From positions 298,496-362,495 of the forward strand of contig CAVPTW010000005.1 in NCBI GenBank assembly GCA_963708735.1: DNA of 64,000 nt. Direction: 5' to 3'. The position numbers and the translations under genes were made by a program. Under the pieces are notes generated by a model that was not told where the DNA came from, searched no databases, and saw nothing but the letters and a program-made list of their open reading frames with translations. How positions within the stretch are numbered: the first letter of the stretch is position 1; each line of letters starts with the position of its first letter. Positions 1-9,136 of this stretch are shown here, piece by piece. The stretch is from JAGPUQ01 sp963708735 (GTDB taxonomy: Bacteria; Pseudomonadota; Gammaproteobacteria; Pseudomonadales; Porticoccaceae).

Positions 1-467
1 TCAGGGGGCGGCAGCAACGCCAGCAGCTCGCGGAAGCCGTCGGCCTCGCGGATGCGGACGCGGCGGTCACCGTCGCAGTGACGCCGGAGCCGCATGAAGT
101 CATCGGAATGCAGCTCGCACAGCAGCAGGCGATCCCGTTGCCGCAGCAGGTGGCGGGCAAACCACGGCGAACCCGGATACTGGTGCAGCGCACCGTCGGG
201 ATTGGCCTCCCGCACCAGCGCGACATAGCCTGCGACGGTTGCCGGCAGATCGGTACGCTCCCACAGCCTGCCGATGCCGCTGTCGAATTCGCGGTTCTGC
301 AGCGCGGCAACACTTTGCAGCGAATAGCTCCCGCTACCTGCGTGCGTATCGAAATAACACAGCGGCTTGTCCTTGGCGATCAGATGGCGAAGCACCTGCG
401 CCAGCACGAGATGCTTGAGTACATCGGCGAAATTGCCGGCGTGATAGATGTGGCGGTAGCTGAGCAA
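1..467 (-). CDS. rlmJ: 23S rRNA (adenine(2030)-N6)-methyltransferase RlmJ, C-terminus cut by window edge
   Basis: The minus strand from 467 encodes the RlmJ N-terminus: LSYRHIYHAGNFADVLKH at residues 2-19, then a YFDTHAGSGSY segment that forms the SAM-binding/catalytic start of the family. RlmJ methylates A2030 of 23S rRNA in the cytoplasm. About 155 codons are present and the family is near 280 aa, so the 3' half lies to the left of the window. The start is inferred as TTG at 467-465, because no ATG or GTG precedes the conserved LSYRH in this frame and the family normally begins MLSYRH. A longer opposite-strand frame here is a shadow. Confidence 0.82.
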   Translation of the reverse strand, partial: MLSYRHIYHAGNFADVLKHLVLAQVLRHLIAKDKPLCYFDTHAGSGSYSLQSVAALQNREFDSGIGRLWERTDLPATVAGYVALVREANPDGALHQYPGSPWFARHLLRQRDRLLLCELHSDDFMRLRRHCDGDRRVRIREADGFRELLALLPPP

Positions 468-592
468 GGGATTGGGTTCCGGCGGACCGTTCGCGGCCCG
501 ACAGCATAGAGCATCGCCACTGGAGACGGTCTGGATAAGTCCCGCCCCCTTGTCCGACCCGCGACTCGCCGCGCGGGATCGGCAGGTTACCG

Positions 593-1759
593 TTAGTCCT
601 CAGCCATGGGCCTGCTGAATGGTCGAGGTACCTGCTCTCTTGTTTTGTCGTAGGCCCCCAGCCCGGGTGCCGGCGCGCCCGCCGCGGGACGCACACCGTC
701 GAAGCTCAGTGGCAGCCGCACCCGGGGCATGGCGCCGGCGCCGCCTTCCTCCACCATGCCGAGCGCCTGGACCTGGGGATGCGCCAGCGCCTCGCTGGCA
801 CTGTGGATGGGGGCGCAGGGCACGCCCGCCTGTTCCAGCAGGCTCAGCCATTCGGCGCGGGAGCGCGTGGCGAACCTGCCCTCCAGCAATGCATCCACTC
901 GGTCCTGATGCTGGCCGCGCGCCGTGGCGGTGGCGAAATCCGGCTCCTGCATCCACTCTGGATGGCCGAGCACTTGCGCGAGGCGGGCGAACAGGCGGTC
1001 GTTCAGGGCCGACACCATGATGGGACCGTCGGCGGTCCGGTAGGCCCGGTTGGGCGCGACGCCGCGCAGGCCACTGCCGGCGCGCCTGGGATCCTTGCCC
1101 GTCACCCGGCATGCGGCGATGTTGAGACTCATGAAGGAGAGCGCGGTTTCGAGCAGCGAAACGTCCACCAGCCCGCCGCGCCCGCTGCGGTCGCGCTCGC
1201 GCAGCGCCACCAGCACGGCGAGCGCGAGCCACATGCCGGTGCCCCAGTCCACCAGAGGCACGCCGACCCGCGACGGCGGGCGGTCGTATTCGCCGGTGAC
1301 GCTCATGATGCCGCTGAACGCCTGCATCATCGGATCGTAGCCGGGCTGGCTCGCCAGCGGACCCTGCGCGCCGAAGGCGCCGACGTTGCAGTAGAGCAGG
1401 CGCGGATTGCGCGCCAAGAGGTCTTCGGAGCCGAGGCCCAACTCCCGCGCCCGCCCGGGCCGCAGGCTCTGGATACAGACATCGGTGTCACCGGCGATGT
1501 GCTCCCGCAACCAGTCGCGGTCGCCCTCGCGGCCAAGATCCAGGGTGATGGACGCCTTGCCACGGTTGACCGACTCGAAGGCGATGGAAGACCTGTCACC
1601 CACCCGGGCACCGTAGTGACGCGCGTCGTCGCCCGAGGGCGCTTCCACCTTGAGCACGCGGGCGCCAAGTTCGGCGAGGACAAGCGCGCCGAAGGGCGCC
1701 GCCAGGTTCTGGCCCAGTTCCACCACCCGGATGTCGCGCAAGGGTTGTCCGCTCAGCAT
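593..1759 (-). CDS. CaiB/BaiF (family III) CoA-transferase
   Basis: A family III CoA-transferase of 388 aa, which moves CoA between acyl groups through an aspartyl-CoA thioester. Visible landmarks are the N-terminal LRDIRVVELG strand, LGARVLKVE, the GYDPMMQAFSG segment with the candidate catalytic Asp142, and a C-terminal VPCAPIHSASEAL motif typical of the fold. The start at 1759 is preceded by GAGGTAAAGC, a good ribosome site; an ATG 18 bases upstream is possible but less well placed. The acyl substrate cannot be told from sequence. It is not visibly in an operon. A second member of the family lies at 16473-17672. Confidence 0.88.
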   Translation of the reverse strand: MLSGQPLRDIRVVELGQNLAAPFGALVLAELGARVLKVEAPSGDDARHYGARVGDRSSIAFESVNRGKASITLDLGREGDRDWLREHIAGDTDVCIQSLRPGRARELGLGSEDLLARNPRLLYCNVGAFGAQGPLASQPGYDPMMQAFSGIMSVTGEYDRPPSRVGVPLVDWGTGMWLALAVLVALRERDRSGRGGLVDVSLLETALSFMSLNIAACRVTGKDPRRAGSGLRGVAPNRAYRTADGPIMVSALNDRLFARLAQVLGHPEWMQEPDFATATARGQHQDRVDALLEGRFATRSRAEWLSLLEQAGVPCAPIHSASEALAHPQVQALGMVEEGGAGAMPRVRLPLSFDGVRPAAGAPAPGLGAYDKTREQVPRPFSRPMAED

Positions 1760-1914
1760 TGCTTTACCTCGATACATTGTTATTCGTGCCGCCCGATCAG
1801 ACGCTCCCTCGGAAAGGACCCGCGTCGCGCCATCGGCGCAAAACCAGAAAGTCGGATGCGCGGTTGGCGGGACCGCAGGGCGGTGCGTCCCGGGTGTCAG
1901 TGATCCTGTCTGTT

Positions 1915-2424
1915 GAGGCACTCGCCCAGGCCGGGCTCGCCTTGCCCGCGTCTCATCCCGAAAAATGGGTGGTCGATTGCCAGCCTGTCGGCTCCGGCGA
2001 GAAGGCCTTGGTCTACCTCGGCCGCTATCTCTACCGCGGCGTGATCCGGGAGCAGGACATCCTCGCCTGCCACAACGGCCAGGTGACCTTCCGCTTCCAA
2101 AACAGCCGCACCCGCCGCAGGCAGACCCGAACGCTCCCGGGCGCCGACTTCCTGCACCTGCTGCTGCGCCATGTCCTGCCCAAGGGGCTGCGCCGCGCGC
2201 GCAACTTCGGCTTCCTCCACCCCAACAGCAAGCGCCTGATCCAACTGCTGCCGCTCCTGTTCCGGATCAACCCCGGGCGCGCCGCCGCCGCGATCCGCCC
2301 GCGTCCGGCGCTCGCCTGTCTCGACTGCGGCGGCGCGATGAGGATCGTGCGAACGCGGATCATGCCGACACCCCCAGGGAGTGACCGACCAACCGATGTA
2401 ACCCCCGGAGCCGTGCCGATGTGA
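1915..2424 (+). pseudogene. IS91-family (Y2) transposase, C-terminal fragment
   Basis: The frame reads as the C-terminal part of an IS91-type rolling-circle transposase: EKWVVDCQPVGSGEKAL, YLGRYLYRGVI, then a long KGLRRARNFGFLHPNSKRL segment and a terminal CLDCGG cysteine pair. The N-terminal half with the zinc finger and the catalytic tyrosines is absent; coding resemblance fades upstream of about 1915. It is therefore a relic and probably inactive. It sits between a CoA-transferase gene and a methyltransferase gene and marks an old insertion. Confidence 0.78.
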
Positions 2425-2996
2425 ACCCCGCCGCCGCCGCTCGCCAGGTCCGGCCTTCGGCGCCAGCAAGCCGAGGGACGCGTTTGGCTTGGCGCAGGAC
2501 GAAAGCGATCCAAAACGTCCTCTCCACCTCACCCAGGGCCGTAAACGTCATCACTGCCACCAGCGCCAAAGAAAAAACACCGTTCAACAGCCGCTGCGCG
2601 CCGGTAAAACTCAGAAAGCTATTTTCATAACCAGCAGCACACTCACCCAAGCCGGGCTTGTCCAACAAACGGTTCAGATCGTGGCTCGCTTCGCTCACAC
2701 GATCTAACCTTATTCGTTAGGTTGCATCACCGCGCCGGCCGTGACTTATCCCGATGGCGCGCTGCTTTCATTATCACGCTGAGGGCGGCGCCATAGCGTC
2801 GGTACGCGAGAAAGTATCACAGGGCGCCGAGACGTGTTGGCTCAAGACTGGGTCCGATGCCGCTGCGCGCGGGGGTTGCCCAATGCTCCACCCTCAACAT
2901 CTATGGCGCGGAATGCTCCCTTGACAAAGCCTCCGGTGCCGGGGGATAAGACAGTGTTGGCGAACCACTTTCACTCATCCACTTCAGAGAAGCCCT
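2425..2996. other. Gene-poor stretch next to the IS91 relic
   Basis: No convincing gene. The first half is probably the remaining 3' flank of the IS91-type element. A 112-codon minus-strand frame (2360-2698) with one hydrophobic patch overlaps the transposase end and has no ribosome site, so it was not called. A short dyad AACCT...AGGTT lies at 2706-2723 and could mark the element boundary. From 2730 to 2996 only the leader of the methyltransferase gene is expected. Confidence 0.4.
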
Positions 2997-3617
2997 GTGA
3001 GCCTCTACGAAAAAATGTTTCTGGCGCCCTTTATCAACTGCGCGTGCGGCACCAAACCCATCATGTACCAGCGCAAGAAGGTGGTGCCCCTGTGCACCGG
3101 CCGGGTGCTGGAGGTGGGCATGGGGTCGGCGCTCAATCTGGCGCTCTACGATCAGTCCAAGGTGGAGTTCGTGTGGGGCCTGGAGCCTTCGGCGGCGATG
3201 CGCGCCAAGGCAAGGGCGAACCTCGCGAAGTCGCCCATCGAAGTGAAACTGATCGATCTGCCCGGCGAACGGATTCCTCTCGACGACAACAGCGTGGATA
3301 CGGTGCTGCTCACCTACACCCTGTGTACGATCCCCGACTGGCACGGCGCGCTGCGGCAGATGCGGCGGGTGCTGAAGCCGGGCGGCAAACTGGTGTTCAC
3401 CGAGCACGGTCGCGCGCCCGACGCCGGCGTGCGCAAGTGGCAGGACCGCATCAACCCGGTGTGGAAGAAATTCGCCGGTGGCTGCAACCTGAACCGGCCG
3501 ATCCCGGAGCTGATCGAGGAAAGCGGCTTTGCGCTGGAAAAACTCGACAAAATGTACCTGCCCTCGACGCCGCGTCTGTTCGGTTACAACTATTGGGGCG
3601 TGGCGCGGATCGCCTGA
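2997..3617 (+). CDS. Class I SAM-dependent methyltransferase
   Basis: A 206-aa protein with a Rossmann methyltransferase fold. Motif I is LEVGMGSALN (around residues 38-47), an acidic GLEPS strand follows, then VDTVLLTYTLCTI and the post-motif LRQMRRVLKPGGKLVFTEHG. It resembles methyltransferase type 11 proteins of phospholipid or quinone type, but the substrate is not recognisable. Translation starts at GTG 2997 in the context CCCTGTGAGCCTC. It is followed 140 bases later by a small monooxygenase-fold gene on the same strand. Confidence 0.83.
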   Translation: MSLYEKMFLAPFINCACGTKPIMYQRKKVVPLCTGRVLEVGMGSALNLALYDQSKVEFVWGLEPSAAMRAKARANLAKSPIEVKLIDLPGERIPLDDNSVDTVLLTYTLCTIPDWHGALRQMRRVLKPGGKLVFTEHGRAPDAGVRKWQDRINPVWKKFAGGCNLNRPIPELIEESGFALEKLDKMYLPSTPRLFGYNYWGVARIA

Positions 3618-3757
3618 CAGGCTCCGGAAAAGCGACCGCGGCACCCGGTAACGGCCAAGCCCGCGCTTGGCACGGCGGCGGGGTTGCCCTAGTATCCGGA
3701 GCCCGCACGCGCGGCCCTTAACTACAACAACTCACCACAAACCGGAAGGAGAACCCC

Positions 3758-4048
3758 ATGGCCTGCACCGTATTGCTCGAACTCAAAGTCAAACCCGAAT
3801 GCGTCAAGGACACGCTCGCCGGCCTCGGCGCGCTGCTGCCCTCGACGCGCACCTACCCGGGCTGCATCGAGGTTTACGCCCATCAGGATCAGGACGATCC
3901 CACCACGATCGTCGCCATCGAACAATGGGAGTCCCGTCTGGCCTATGAAAAATACTTCGCCTGGCGCACCGAGACCGGCGTGATCGGCCAGCTGGCCAAC
4001 TGGGTTGCCGCACCGCCCTCGATCCGTTATTTCGACAAGAAAGCCTGA
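3758..4048 (+). CDS. Antibiotic biosynthesis monooxygenase (ABM) domain protein
   Basis: A 96-aa single-domain protein of the ABM/YgiN dimeric ferredoxin-like fold, seen in VLLELKVKPECVKD at the N-terminus and TYPGCIEVYAHQDQDDP with IEQWESRLAYEKY in the middle. Members include quinol monooxygenases and haem-degrading relatives; the reaction here cannot be assigned. The ribosome site GGAAGGAGAA lies just before ATG 3758. A terminator hairpin follows at 4078. Confidence 0.8.
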   Translation: MACTVLLELKVKPECVKDTLAGLGALLPSTRTYPGCIEVYAHQDQDDPTTIVAIEQWESRLAYEKYFAWRTETGVIGQLANWVAAPPSIRYFDKKA

Positions 4049-4077
4049 TCCGACCAGAAAGTCCGCGCAGTGTGAGT

Positions 4078-4107
4078 GGGGCGGCGCTGACCGCCCCGCT
4101 TTATTTT
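4078..4107 (+). terminator. Rho-independent terminator after the ABM-domain gene
   Basis: GGGGCGG (4078-4084) pairs with CCGCCCC (4091-4097) across a six-base loop, followed by a T-rich GCTTTATTTT. It lies between the convergent ABM gene and argA and is oriented to stop rightward transcription. Confidence 0.7.
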
Positions 4108-4115
4108 GTCCAGCC

Positions 4116-5459
4116 TCACAACATTTTCTGAAAAATCTTCGAACGCCGCTGATAGTTGTACAGCTCGGCCTTGGCCGCCGGCAGATCCTCGATGCCGATG
4201 GGCGTGAAGCCTTTCTCGCGAAACCAGTGTTCCGCCTGGGTGGTCAGCACGAACAGGTGCTTGAGGCCGTATTCGGCGCGGGCCTTGGTTTCCAGATGAG
4301 CCAGCAGCCGGCTGCCCAGCCCCTGATTGCGGAAGTCGGGGTGCGTGGCGACGCACGCGAGTTCCGCCGCCGCCTTGTCGATGAAGGGGTAGAGCGCGGC
4401 GCAACCGATGATGGTGCCCTCGGGATGCACGATGACATGGAACCGCGAAATCTCGGTTTCCAGCAATTCGCGCGAGCGCTTCACCAGCACGCCCTGTTCC
4501 TCGAGGGGCGCAATCAGTTCCAGGATGCCGCCGATGTCGTCGATGGTGGCCTGGCGAATGACTTCACTGCCGTCCTTCAGGATCAGCGTCCCGGCACCGT
4601 CGCGGGTAAACAGCTCGCGGAGCAATGCACCGTCCTCGACAAAGCCGATGAGGTGGCTGCGCTGCACGCCGTTGAGGCAGGCCTGATAGCCCGCGCGCAG
4701 GGACGCTGCCAGCACCGGCTGCTCGCGCAGGCGCTCGATCCAGGCGACCGCCTCGTGGAGCGCGATGGCTTTTTGCAGACGGCCCTCGCTATCGTAGACG
4801 CCGGGTTCGGCGCCGATGAAGATGAGCTTGTCGGCCTGCAAGCTGATTGCCGTTTGAATCGCGACGTCCTCGCAGGTGAGGTTGAACACCTCGCCGGTGG
4901 GCGAATAGCCAACCGGTGACAGCAGCACGATGGCACCGTTGTCGAGATGGTTGCGGATACCCACCCGGTCGATGCGCCGCACCTCGCCGGTGTGGTGAAA
5001 ATCCACACCGTTGCGGATGCCAAGGGGCTTGGCGGTGATGAGGTTGCCGCCCACCACCCGCACCCGCGCGCCCTGCATGGGGGAGTTGACCGCGCCCATC
5101 GACAGGGCCGCCTCGATGCTGATGCGGATGCTGCCCACGGCCTCCTGCACACACGCCATGACTTCGGCGTCGGTGATCCGTACCTCGCCCTCGAAGCAGC
5201 AATCGAGCTGGCGCAGTTCGATCTGGCGATCCACCTGAGGCCTGGCGCCGTGCACCAGCACCACTCTGATGCCCTGGGCGGCGAGCAGTGCGATGTCACC
5301 GACCAGGTGCGGAAAATTCGCGTGCTGGATGGCCGCGCCGCGCAGCACGATGACGAAGGTCTTGCCCCGATGCATGTTGCTGTAGGGCGCGGTGTCGCGA
5401 AAAAACTTCACGTAGTCGTTCACGCTCGACATCTTCTGGTTGCCGGATTGCAGGGGCAT
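4116..5459 (-). CDS. argA: Amino-acid N-acetyltransferase (N-acetylglutamate synthase)
   Basis: ArgA makes N-acetylglutamate from glutamate and acetyl-CoA, the first step of arginine synthesis. The protein has an N-terminal amino-acid-kinase-like domain (FVIVLRGAAIQHANF, VLVHGARPQVDRQI, YSPTGEVFNL) that normally binds arginine as feedback inhibitor. A C-terminal GNAT domain follows (ELACVATHPDFRNQGLGSRLL). From ATG 5459 it is 447 aa, close to the usual 430-445. ATG 5432, giving MSSVNDYVKFF, is an equally plausible start, since neither has a strong ribosome site. Transcribed leftward, divergently from the valine operon. Confidence 0.92.
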   Translation of the reverse strand: MPLQSGNQKMSSVNDYVKFFRDTAPYSNMHRGKTFVIVLRGAAIQHANFPHLVGDIALLAAQGIRVVLVHGARPQVDRQIELRQLDCCFEGEVRITDAEVMACVQEAVGSIRISIEAALSMGAVNSPMQGARVRVVGGNLITAKPLGIRNGVDFHHTGEVRRIDRVGIRNHLDNGAIVLLSPVGYSPTGEVFNLTCEDVAIQTAISLQADKLIFIGAEPGVYDSEGRLQKAIALHEAVAWIERLREQPVLAASLRAGYQACLNGVQRSHLIGFVEDGALLRELFTRDGAGTLILKDGSEVIRQATIDDIGGILELIAPLEEQGVLVKRSRELLETEISRFHVIVHPEGTIIGCAALYPFIDKAAAELACVATHPDFRNQGLGSRLLAHLETKARAEYGLKHLFVLTTQAEHWFREKGFTPIGIEDLPAAKAELYNYQRRSKIFQKML

Positions 5460-5519
5460 CAGTATACCAGCGGGTCCGTGCCGCTCCGGCATGGGCCACC
5501 CCGCCGCAACCCCCTGCGT

Positions 5520-5547
5520 TTGAGCACGCGCGGGCATTCTGTACAAT
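5520..5547 (+). promoter_or_regulatory. Candidate sigma-70 promoter for the valine-catabolism operon
   Basis: TTGAGC at 5520-5525 and TACAAT at 5542-5547 are separated by 16 bases, about 110 bases upstream of the mmsA start and in the argA-mmsA divergent gap. Spacing and hexamers fit a vegetative promoter; no operator was recognised. Confidence 0.45.
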
Positions 5548-5656
5548 CGGCGATCACCCGCCCGTTGCGGCAAGCGCGGCTCATCCGCGCCGCCCGGGAA
5601 GCACCCGAACCGGTGCTCCGGGCCGCCACCACGCCCACCATCCGATGAGGTCAGCC

Positions 5657-7162
5657 ATGGCTTTTCCCCGACGCGTTCCCCTGTTCATCGGCGGCGAATG
5701 GGTCCAGAGCGCGAGCACCCAGTTCACGCCGATCATCAATCCCGCCACCCAGGACGTGTTGAGCGAGGTTCCCCACGCCACACCGGACGAGATGGCGCGT
5801 GCCGTGGCCGCCGCCGTGACCGCCTTCGAGAGCTGGAAGGAAGTGCCAGTCTCCCAGCGCGCGCGCCTGATGCTGCGTTACCAGCACCTGCTCAAGGAGC
5901 ATCATGACGAGCTGGCCGAGATCATCAGCCAGGAGCTGGGCAAGACCTTCGAGGACGCCAAGGGCGATGTCTGGCGCGGCATCGAGGTGGTCGAACACGC
6001 CGCCAACATCGCCACCCTGATGATGGGCGAGACCGTCGAGAACGTCGCCGGCGGCATCGACACCTATTCCATTATCCAGCCGCTCGGCGTGTGCATGGGC
6101 ATCACGCCGTTCAACTTTCCGGCGATGATTCCGCTGTGGATGTTCCCGATGGCGATCGCCTGCGGTAACACCTTCGTGCTCAAACCGTCGGAGCGCGATC
6201 CGCTGACGCCGACCCGCCTCGCCGAGCTCTTCGTCGAAGCCGGCGCGCCGCCCGGCGTGCTGCAAGTCGTGCACGGCGGCGCCCCCCAGGTGGACTACCT
6301 GCTCGAACACCCGGACATTCGCGCCGGCTCCTTCGTGGGTTCGGTCCCTGTCGGCAAGCACATCTACCGCAAGGGCACCGACAACCTCAAGCGCATGCAG
6401 TGCATGACCGGCGCCAACAACCACATGGTGGTGATGCCGGACGCCAACCGCGCCCAGGTCGTCAACAACATCATCGGCTCCGCATTCGGCGCCGCCGGCC
6501 AGCGCTGCATGGCGATTCCCAATGTGGTGATGGTGGGCGATGCCGCGAACTGGATCGACGATCTGGTGGTTGCCGCGCGCAAAATCCAGCCCGGCGTCTG
6601 GACCGACAAAAGCGCTGCCTATGGCCCGCTGACCAACGCCGCCGCCAAGGAACGGGTGGTCGGCATGATCGCGCAGGCGAAAAAGGACGGCGCCACCTGC
6701 CTGCTCGATGGCTCCGACTGCACCGTCGCGGGCTACCCGAACGGCAACTGGATCGGCCCGACCATCTTCACCGACCTGCGCCCGGACATGGCTTTCTATT
6801 GCGAAGAGGTGTTCGGGCCGGTGCTGTGCATCCTCAAGGTGGCCACACTCGACGAGGCGATCGCGCTGATCAACCGGGATTTCCGCGGCAATGGCACCTC
6901 GATCTTCACCGCGTCCGGCGCCGCCGCGCGCAAATACCAGCACGAGATCCAGGTCGGCCAGGTGGGCATCAATGTCCCCATCCCGGTGCCGCTGCCGTTC
7001 TTTTCGTTCACCGGCTGGCGCGGCTCCTTCCACGGCGACCTGCACGCCTACGGCAAGCAGGCGGTGCGTTTCTATACCGAGACCAAGACCATCACCGCGC
7101 GCTGGTTCGACGACAGCATCCCGGGCGCCGGCGGACCCAACATGTCCATCAACCTGAAATAG
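5657..7162 (+). CDS. mmsA: CoA-acylating methylmalonate-semialdehyde dehydrogenase
   Basis: MmsA oxidises methylmalonate semialdehyde with NAD and CoA to propionyl-CoA, the last step of distal valine degradation. The 501-aa protein has the aldehyde dehydrogenase fold: ITPFNFPAMIPLW and KPSERDPLTP for nucleotide binding, and the catalytic Cys284 in AGQRCMA. The start at 5657 is preferred over ATG 5645 because GAGG lies 7-10 bases before it. It is the first gene of a five-gene same-strand cluster with short gaps, whose products together convert isobutyryl-CoA to propionyl-CoA. This context supports MmsA rather than another aldehyde dehydrogenase. Confidence 0.94.
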   Translation: MAFPRRVPLFIGGEWVQSASTQFTPIINPATQDVLSEVPHATPDEMARAVAAAVTAFESWKEVPVSQRARLMLRYQHLLKEHHDELAEIISQELGKTFEDAKGDVWRGIEVVEHAANIATLMMGETVENVAGGIDTYSIIQPLGVCMGITPFNFPAMIPLWMFPMAIACGNTFVLKPSERDPLTPTRLAELFVEAGAPPGVLQVVHGGAPQVDYLLEHPDIRAGSFVGSVPVGKHIYRKGTDNLKRMQCMTGANNHMVVMPDANRAQVVNNIIGSAFGAAGQRCMAIPNVVMVGDAANWIDDLVVAARKIQPGVWTDKSAAYGPLTNAAAKERVVGMIAQAKKDGATCLLDGSDCTVAGYPNGNWIGPTIFTDLRPDMAFYCEEVFGPVLCILKVATLDEAIALINRDFRGNGTSIFTASGAAARKYQHEIQVGQVGINVPIPVPLPFFSFTGWRGSFHGDLHAYGKQAVRFYTETKTITARWFDDSIPGAGGPNMSINLK

Positions 7163-7180
7163 CCGGAAAAGGTCAGCGCG

Positions 7181-8348
7181 ATGGATTTTGAACTGAGCGA
7201 GGAGCAGCGCGCCTTTCGCGACGCCGCGCGCGCCTTTGCCCGCGGCGAGCTGGCGCCGCACGCCGCCGCGTGGGACGAGGGCAAGATCTTTCCCCGCGAC
7301 ACCATCGCCGCCGCCGGCGCACTCGGCTTCTGCGGCATGTACTGCCCCGAGGCCGTCGGCGGCATGGGCATGACCCGGCTCGACGCCACCATCATCCTGG
7401 AGGAACTCGCCGCCGGCTGCACCTCGACCGCTGCCTTTATCTCGATCCACAACATGGCGGCCTGGATGGCCTGCACCTGGGGCACGCAGCGGGTGCGGGA
7501 CGAACTCTGCGAGCAACTGGTGACCGGCGAAACGCTCGCGTCCTACTGCCTCACCGAACCCAATGCCGGCAGCGACGCCGCCTCGATCACCACGCGCGCG
7601 GTGAGAGATGGCGACGACTACCGCATCAGCGGCGGCAAGACCTTCATCAGCGGCGCGGGCAGCACCGATGTGCTGGTGCTGATGACCCGCACCGGCGCGC
7701 CGGACTCGGGCGCCGGCGGCATCACCGCCTTCGCGGTGCCGGCGGATACGCCCGGCATCGACTACGGCAAGAACGAAACCAAGCTGGGCTGGAACAGCCA
7801 GCCGACGCGGGCGATCGCGTTCGATGACGTGCGCGTGCCCGCCGCCTACCGCCTCGGCAACGAGGGCGAGGGTTTCAAGATCGCCATGAAGGGCCTCGAC
7901 GGCGGCCGCATCAATATCGCCGCCTGCTCGGTGGGTGCGGCGCAGGCCACGCTCGATCTCGCCCAGGTCTACGTCCAGGAGCGGCGCCAGTTCGGCAAGC
8001 CCATCGCGGCGTTTCAGGCGCTGCAATTCAAGCTCGCCGACATGGCCACCGAGCTGGTGGCGGCGCGCCAGATGGTGCGTCTCGCCGCCAGCAAGCTCGA
8101 CCGCGACGATGCCGGACAAAACCACCTATTGCGCTATGGCCAAGCGCTTTGCCACCGATATCGGTTTTCAGATTTGCAACGAGGCGCTGCAACTGCACGG
8201 CGGTTACGGCTACCTGCGCGAATACCCCATCGAGCGGTTTTTCCGCGACGCGCGGGTGCATCAGATTCTGGAAGGCACCAACGAAATCATGCGCGTGATC
8301 ATCGCGCGCCGCATTCTTGAAGCAGGGGCAACGGAGACGATTCGATGA
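7181..8348 (+). pseudogene. Isobutyryl-CoA dehydrogenase-like acyl-CoA dehydrogenase, frameshifted
   Basis: An FAD acyl-CoA dehydrogenase, by context the isobutyryl-CoA dehydrogenase of valine degradation. The first frame runs through CLTEPNAGSDAASI and GYLAR-type core segments up to AASKLDRDD near 8110. The rest (KRFATDIGFQICNEALQLHGGYGYL, then RVHQILEGTNEIMR with the catalytic Glu of LEGT) continues in the next frame. One extra base, or two missing, near 8105-8114 explains it. Without correction the product is 379 aa with a nonsense tail. The gene otherwise looks intact, and its stop overlaps the next start (ATGA). It may be a sequencing error or a recent mutation. Confidence 0.85.
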
Positions 8349-9121
8349 GCAGTCAATTGAAAGTCGAAAAACGCGGGCACACCGCCATCCTCACCATGAA
8401 CAACCCGCCGGCCAACACCTGGACGCCGGAGAGCCTGGGCTATCTTCAACAGGTGATCGCCGAACTCAACGCCGACCGCGACAACTACGCGCTGGTGCTC
8501 ACCAGCGAAAGCGAAAAATTCTTCAGCGCCGGCGCCGATCTGACCCGCTTCCACCACGACGACACCGGCGCCGCCTACGATTTCATCAAGGCGTTTGGCG
8601 TGGCTTTCACCGCACTGGCCAACTACCAGGGGGTGTCCGTCGCCGCCATTACCGGCTTTGCCATGGGTGGCGGTCTCGAGTGCGCGCTCGCCTGCGACAT
8701 CCGCGTTGCCGAAGAGCAGGCGCAGATGGCGCTGCCGGAGTGCACCGTCGGCCTACTGCCGGGCGGCCTCGGCACCCAGCATCTGCCCTGGCTGATCGGC
8801 GAGGGCTGGGCCAAGCGCATGATCCTGCTCGGCGAGCGGGTGAAGGCCGACAAGGCGCTGGAAATCGGCCTGGTGCAGGAAGTGGTGCCCACCGGCAAGG
8901 CGCTGGAAAAGGCCCTGGAGCTGACCGCCAAGGTCGCCAACCAGAGTCCGAGCTCGGTGCGCGTCTGCAAGGAGCTGATCATGTCGGCGCGCCACCGCTC
9001 CCTCGACAGCGGCTTCCAGTTCGAGCGCGACCGCTTCATGGACCTGTGGGGCATGGCCGATCAGAAAGAGGGCGTCGCGGCGTTCGTCGAGAAGCGCAAG
9101 CCCGAGTGGAAGAACCGCTGA
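8345..9121 (+). CDS. Enoyl-CoA hydratase
   Basis: A 258-aa crotonase-fold protein that hydrates 2-enoyl-CoA, here probably methacrylyl-CoA to 3-hydroxyisobutyryl-CoA. Seen are the N-terminal TMNNPPANTW, the first oxyanion segment FFSAGADL and the second ITGFAMGGGLECALACD, followed by LPECTVGLLPGGLGTQHL. ATG 8345 overlaps the stop of the preceding acyl-CoA dehydrogenase frame, implying translational coupling in the operon. Substrate assignment rests on context. Confidence 0.9.
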   Translation: MSSQLKVEKRGHTAILTMNNPPANTWTPESLGYLQQVIAELNADRDNYALVLTSESEKFFSAGADLTRFHHDDTGAAYDFIKAFGVAFTALANYQGVSVAAITGFAMGGGLECALACDIRVAEEQAQMALPECTVGLLPGGLGTQHLPWLIGEGWAKRMILLGERVKADKALEIGLVQEVVPTGKALEKALELTAKVANQSPSSVRVCKELIMSARHRSLDSGFQFERDRFMDLWGMADQKEGVAAFVEKRKPEWKNR

Positions 9122-9136
9122 GCTGGAGCAAGCCGA

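Noticed and set aside
5651..8125. An 824-codon open frame on the minus strand
   Set aside because: It is the antisense shadow of mmsA and the acyl-CoA dehydrogenase gene, rich in Gly/Ala/His/Arg as expected of high-GC shadows, and has no family resemblance.
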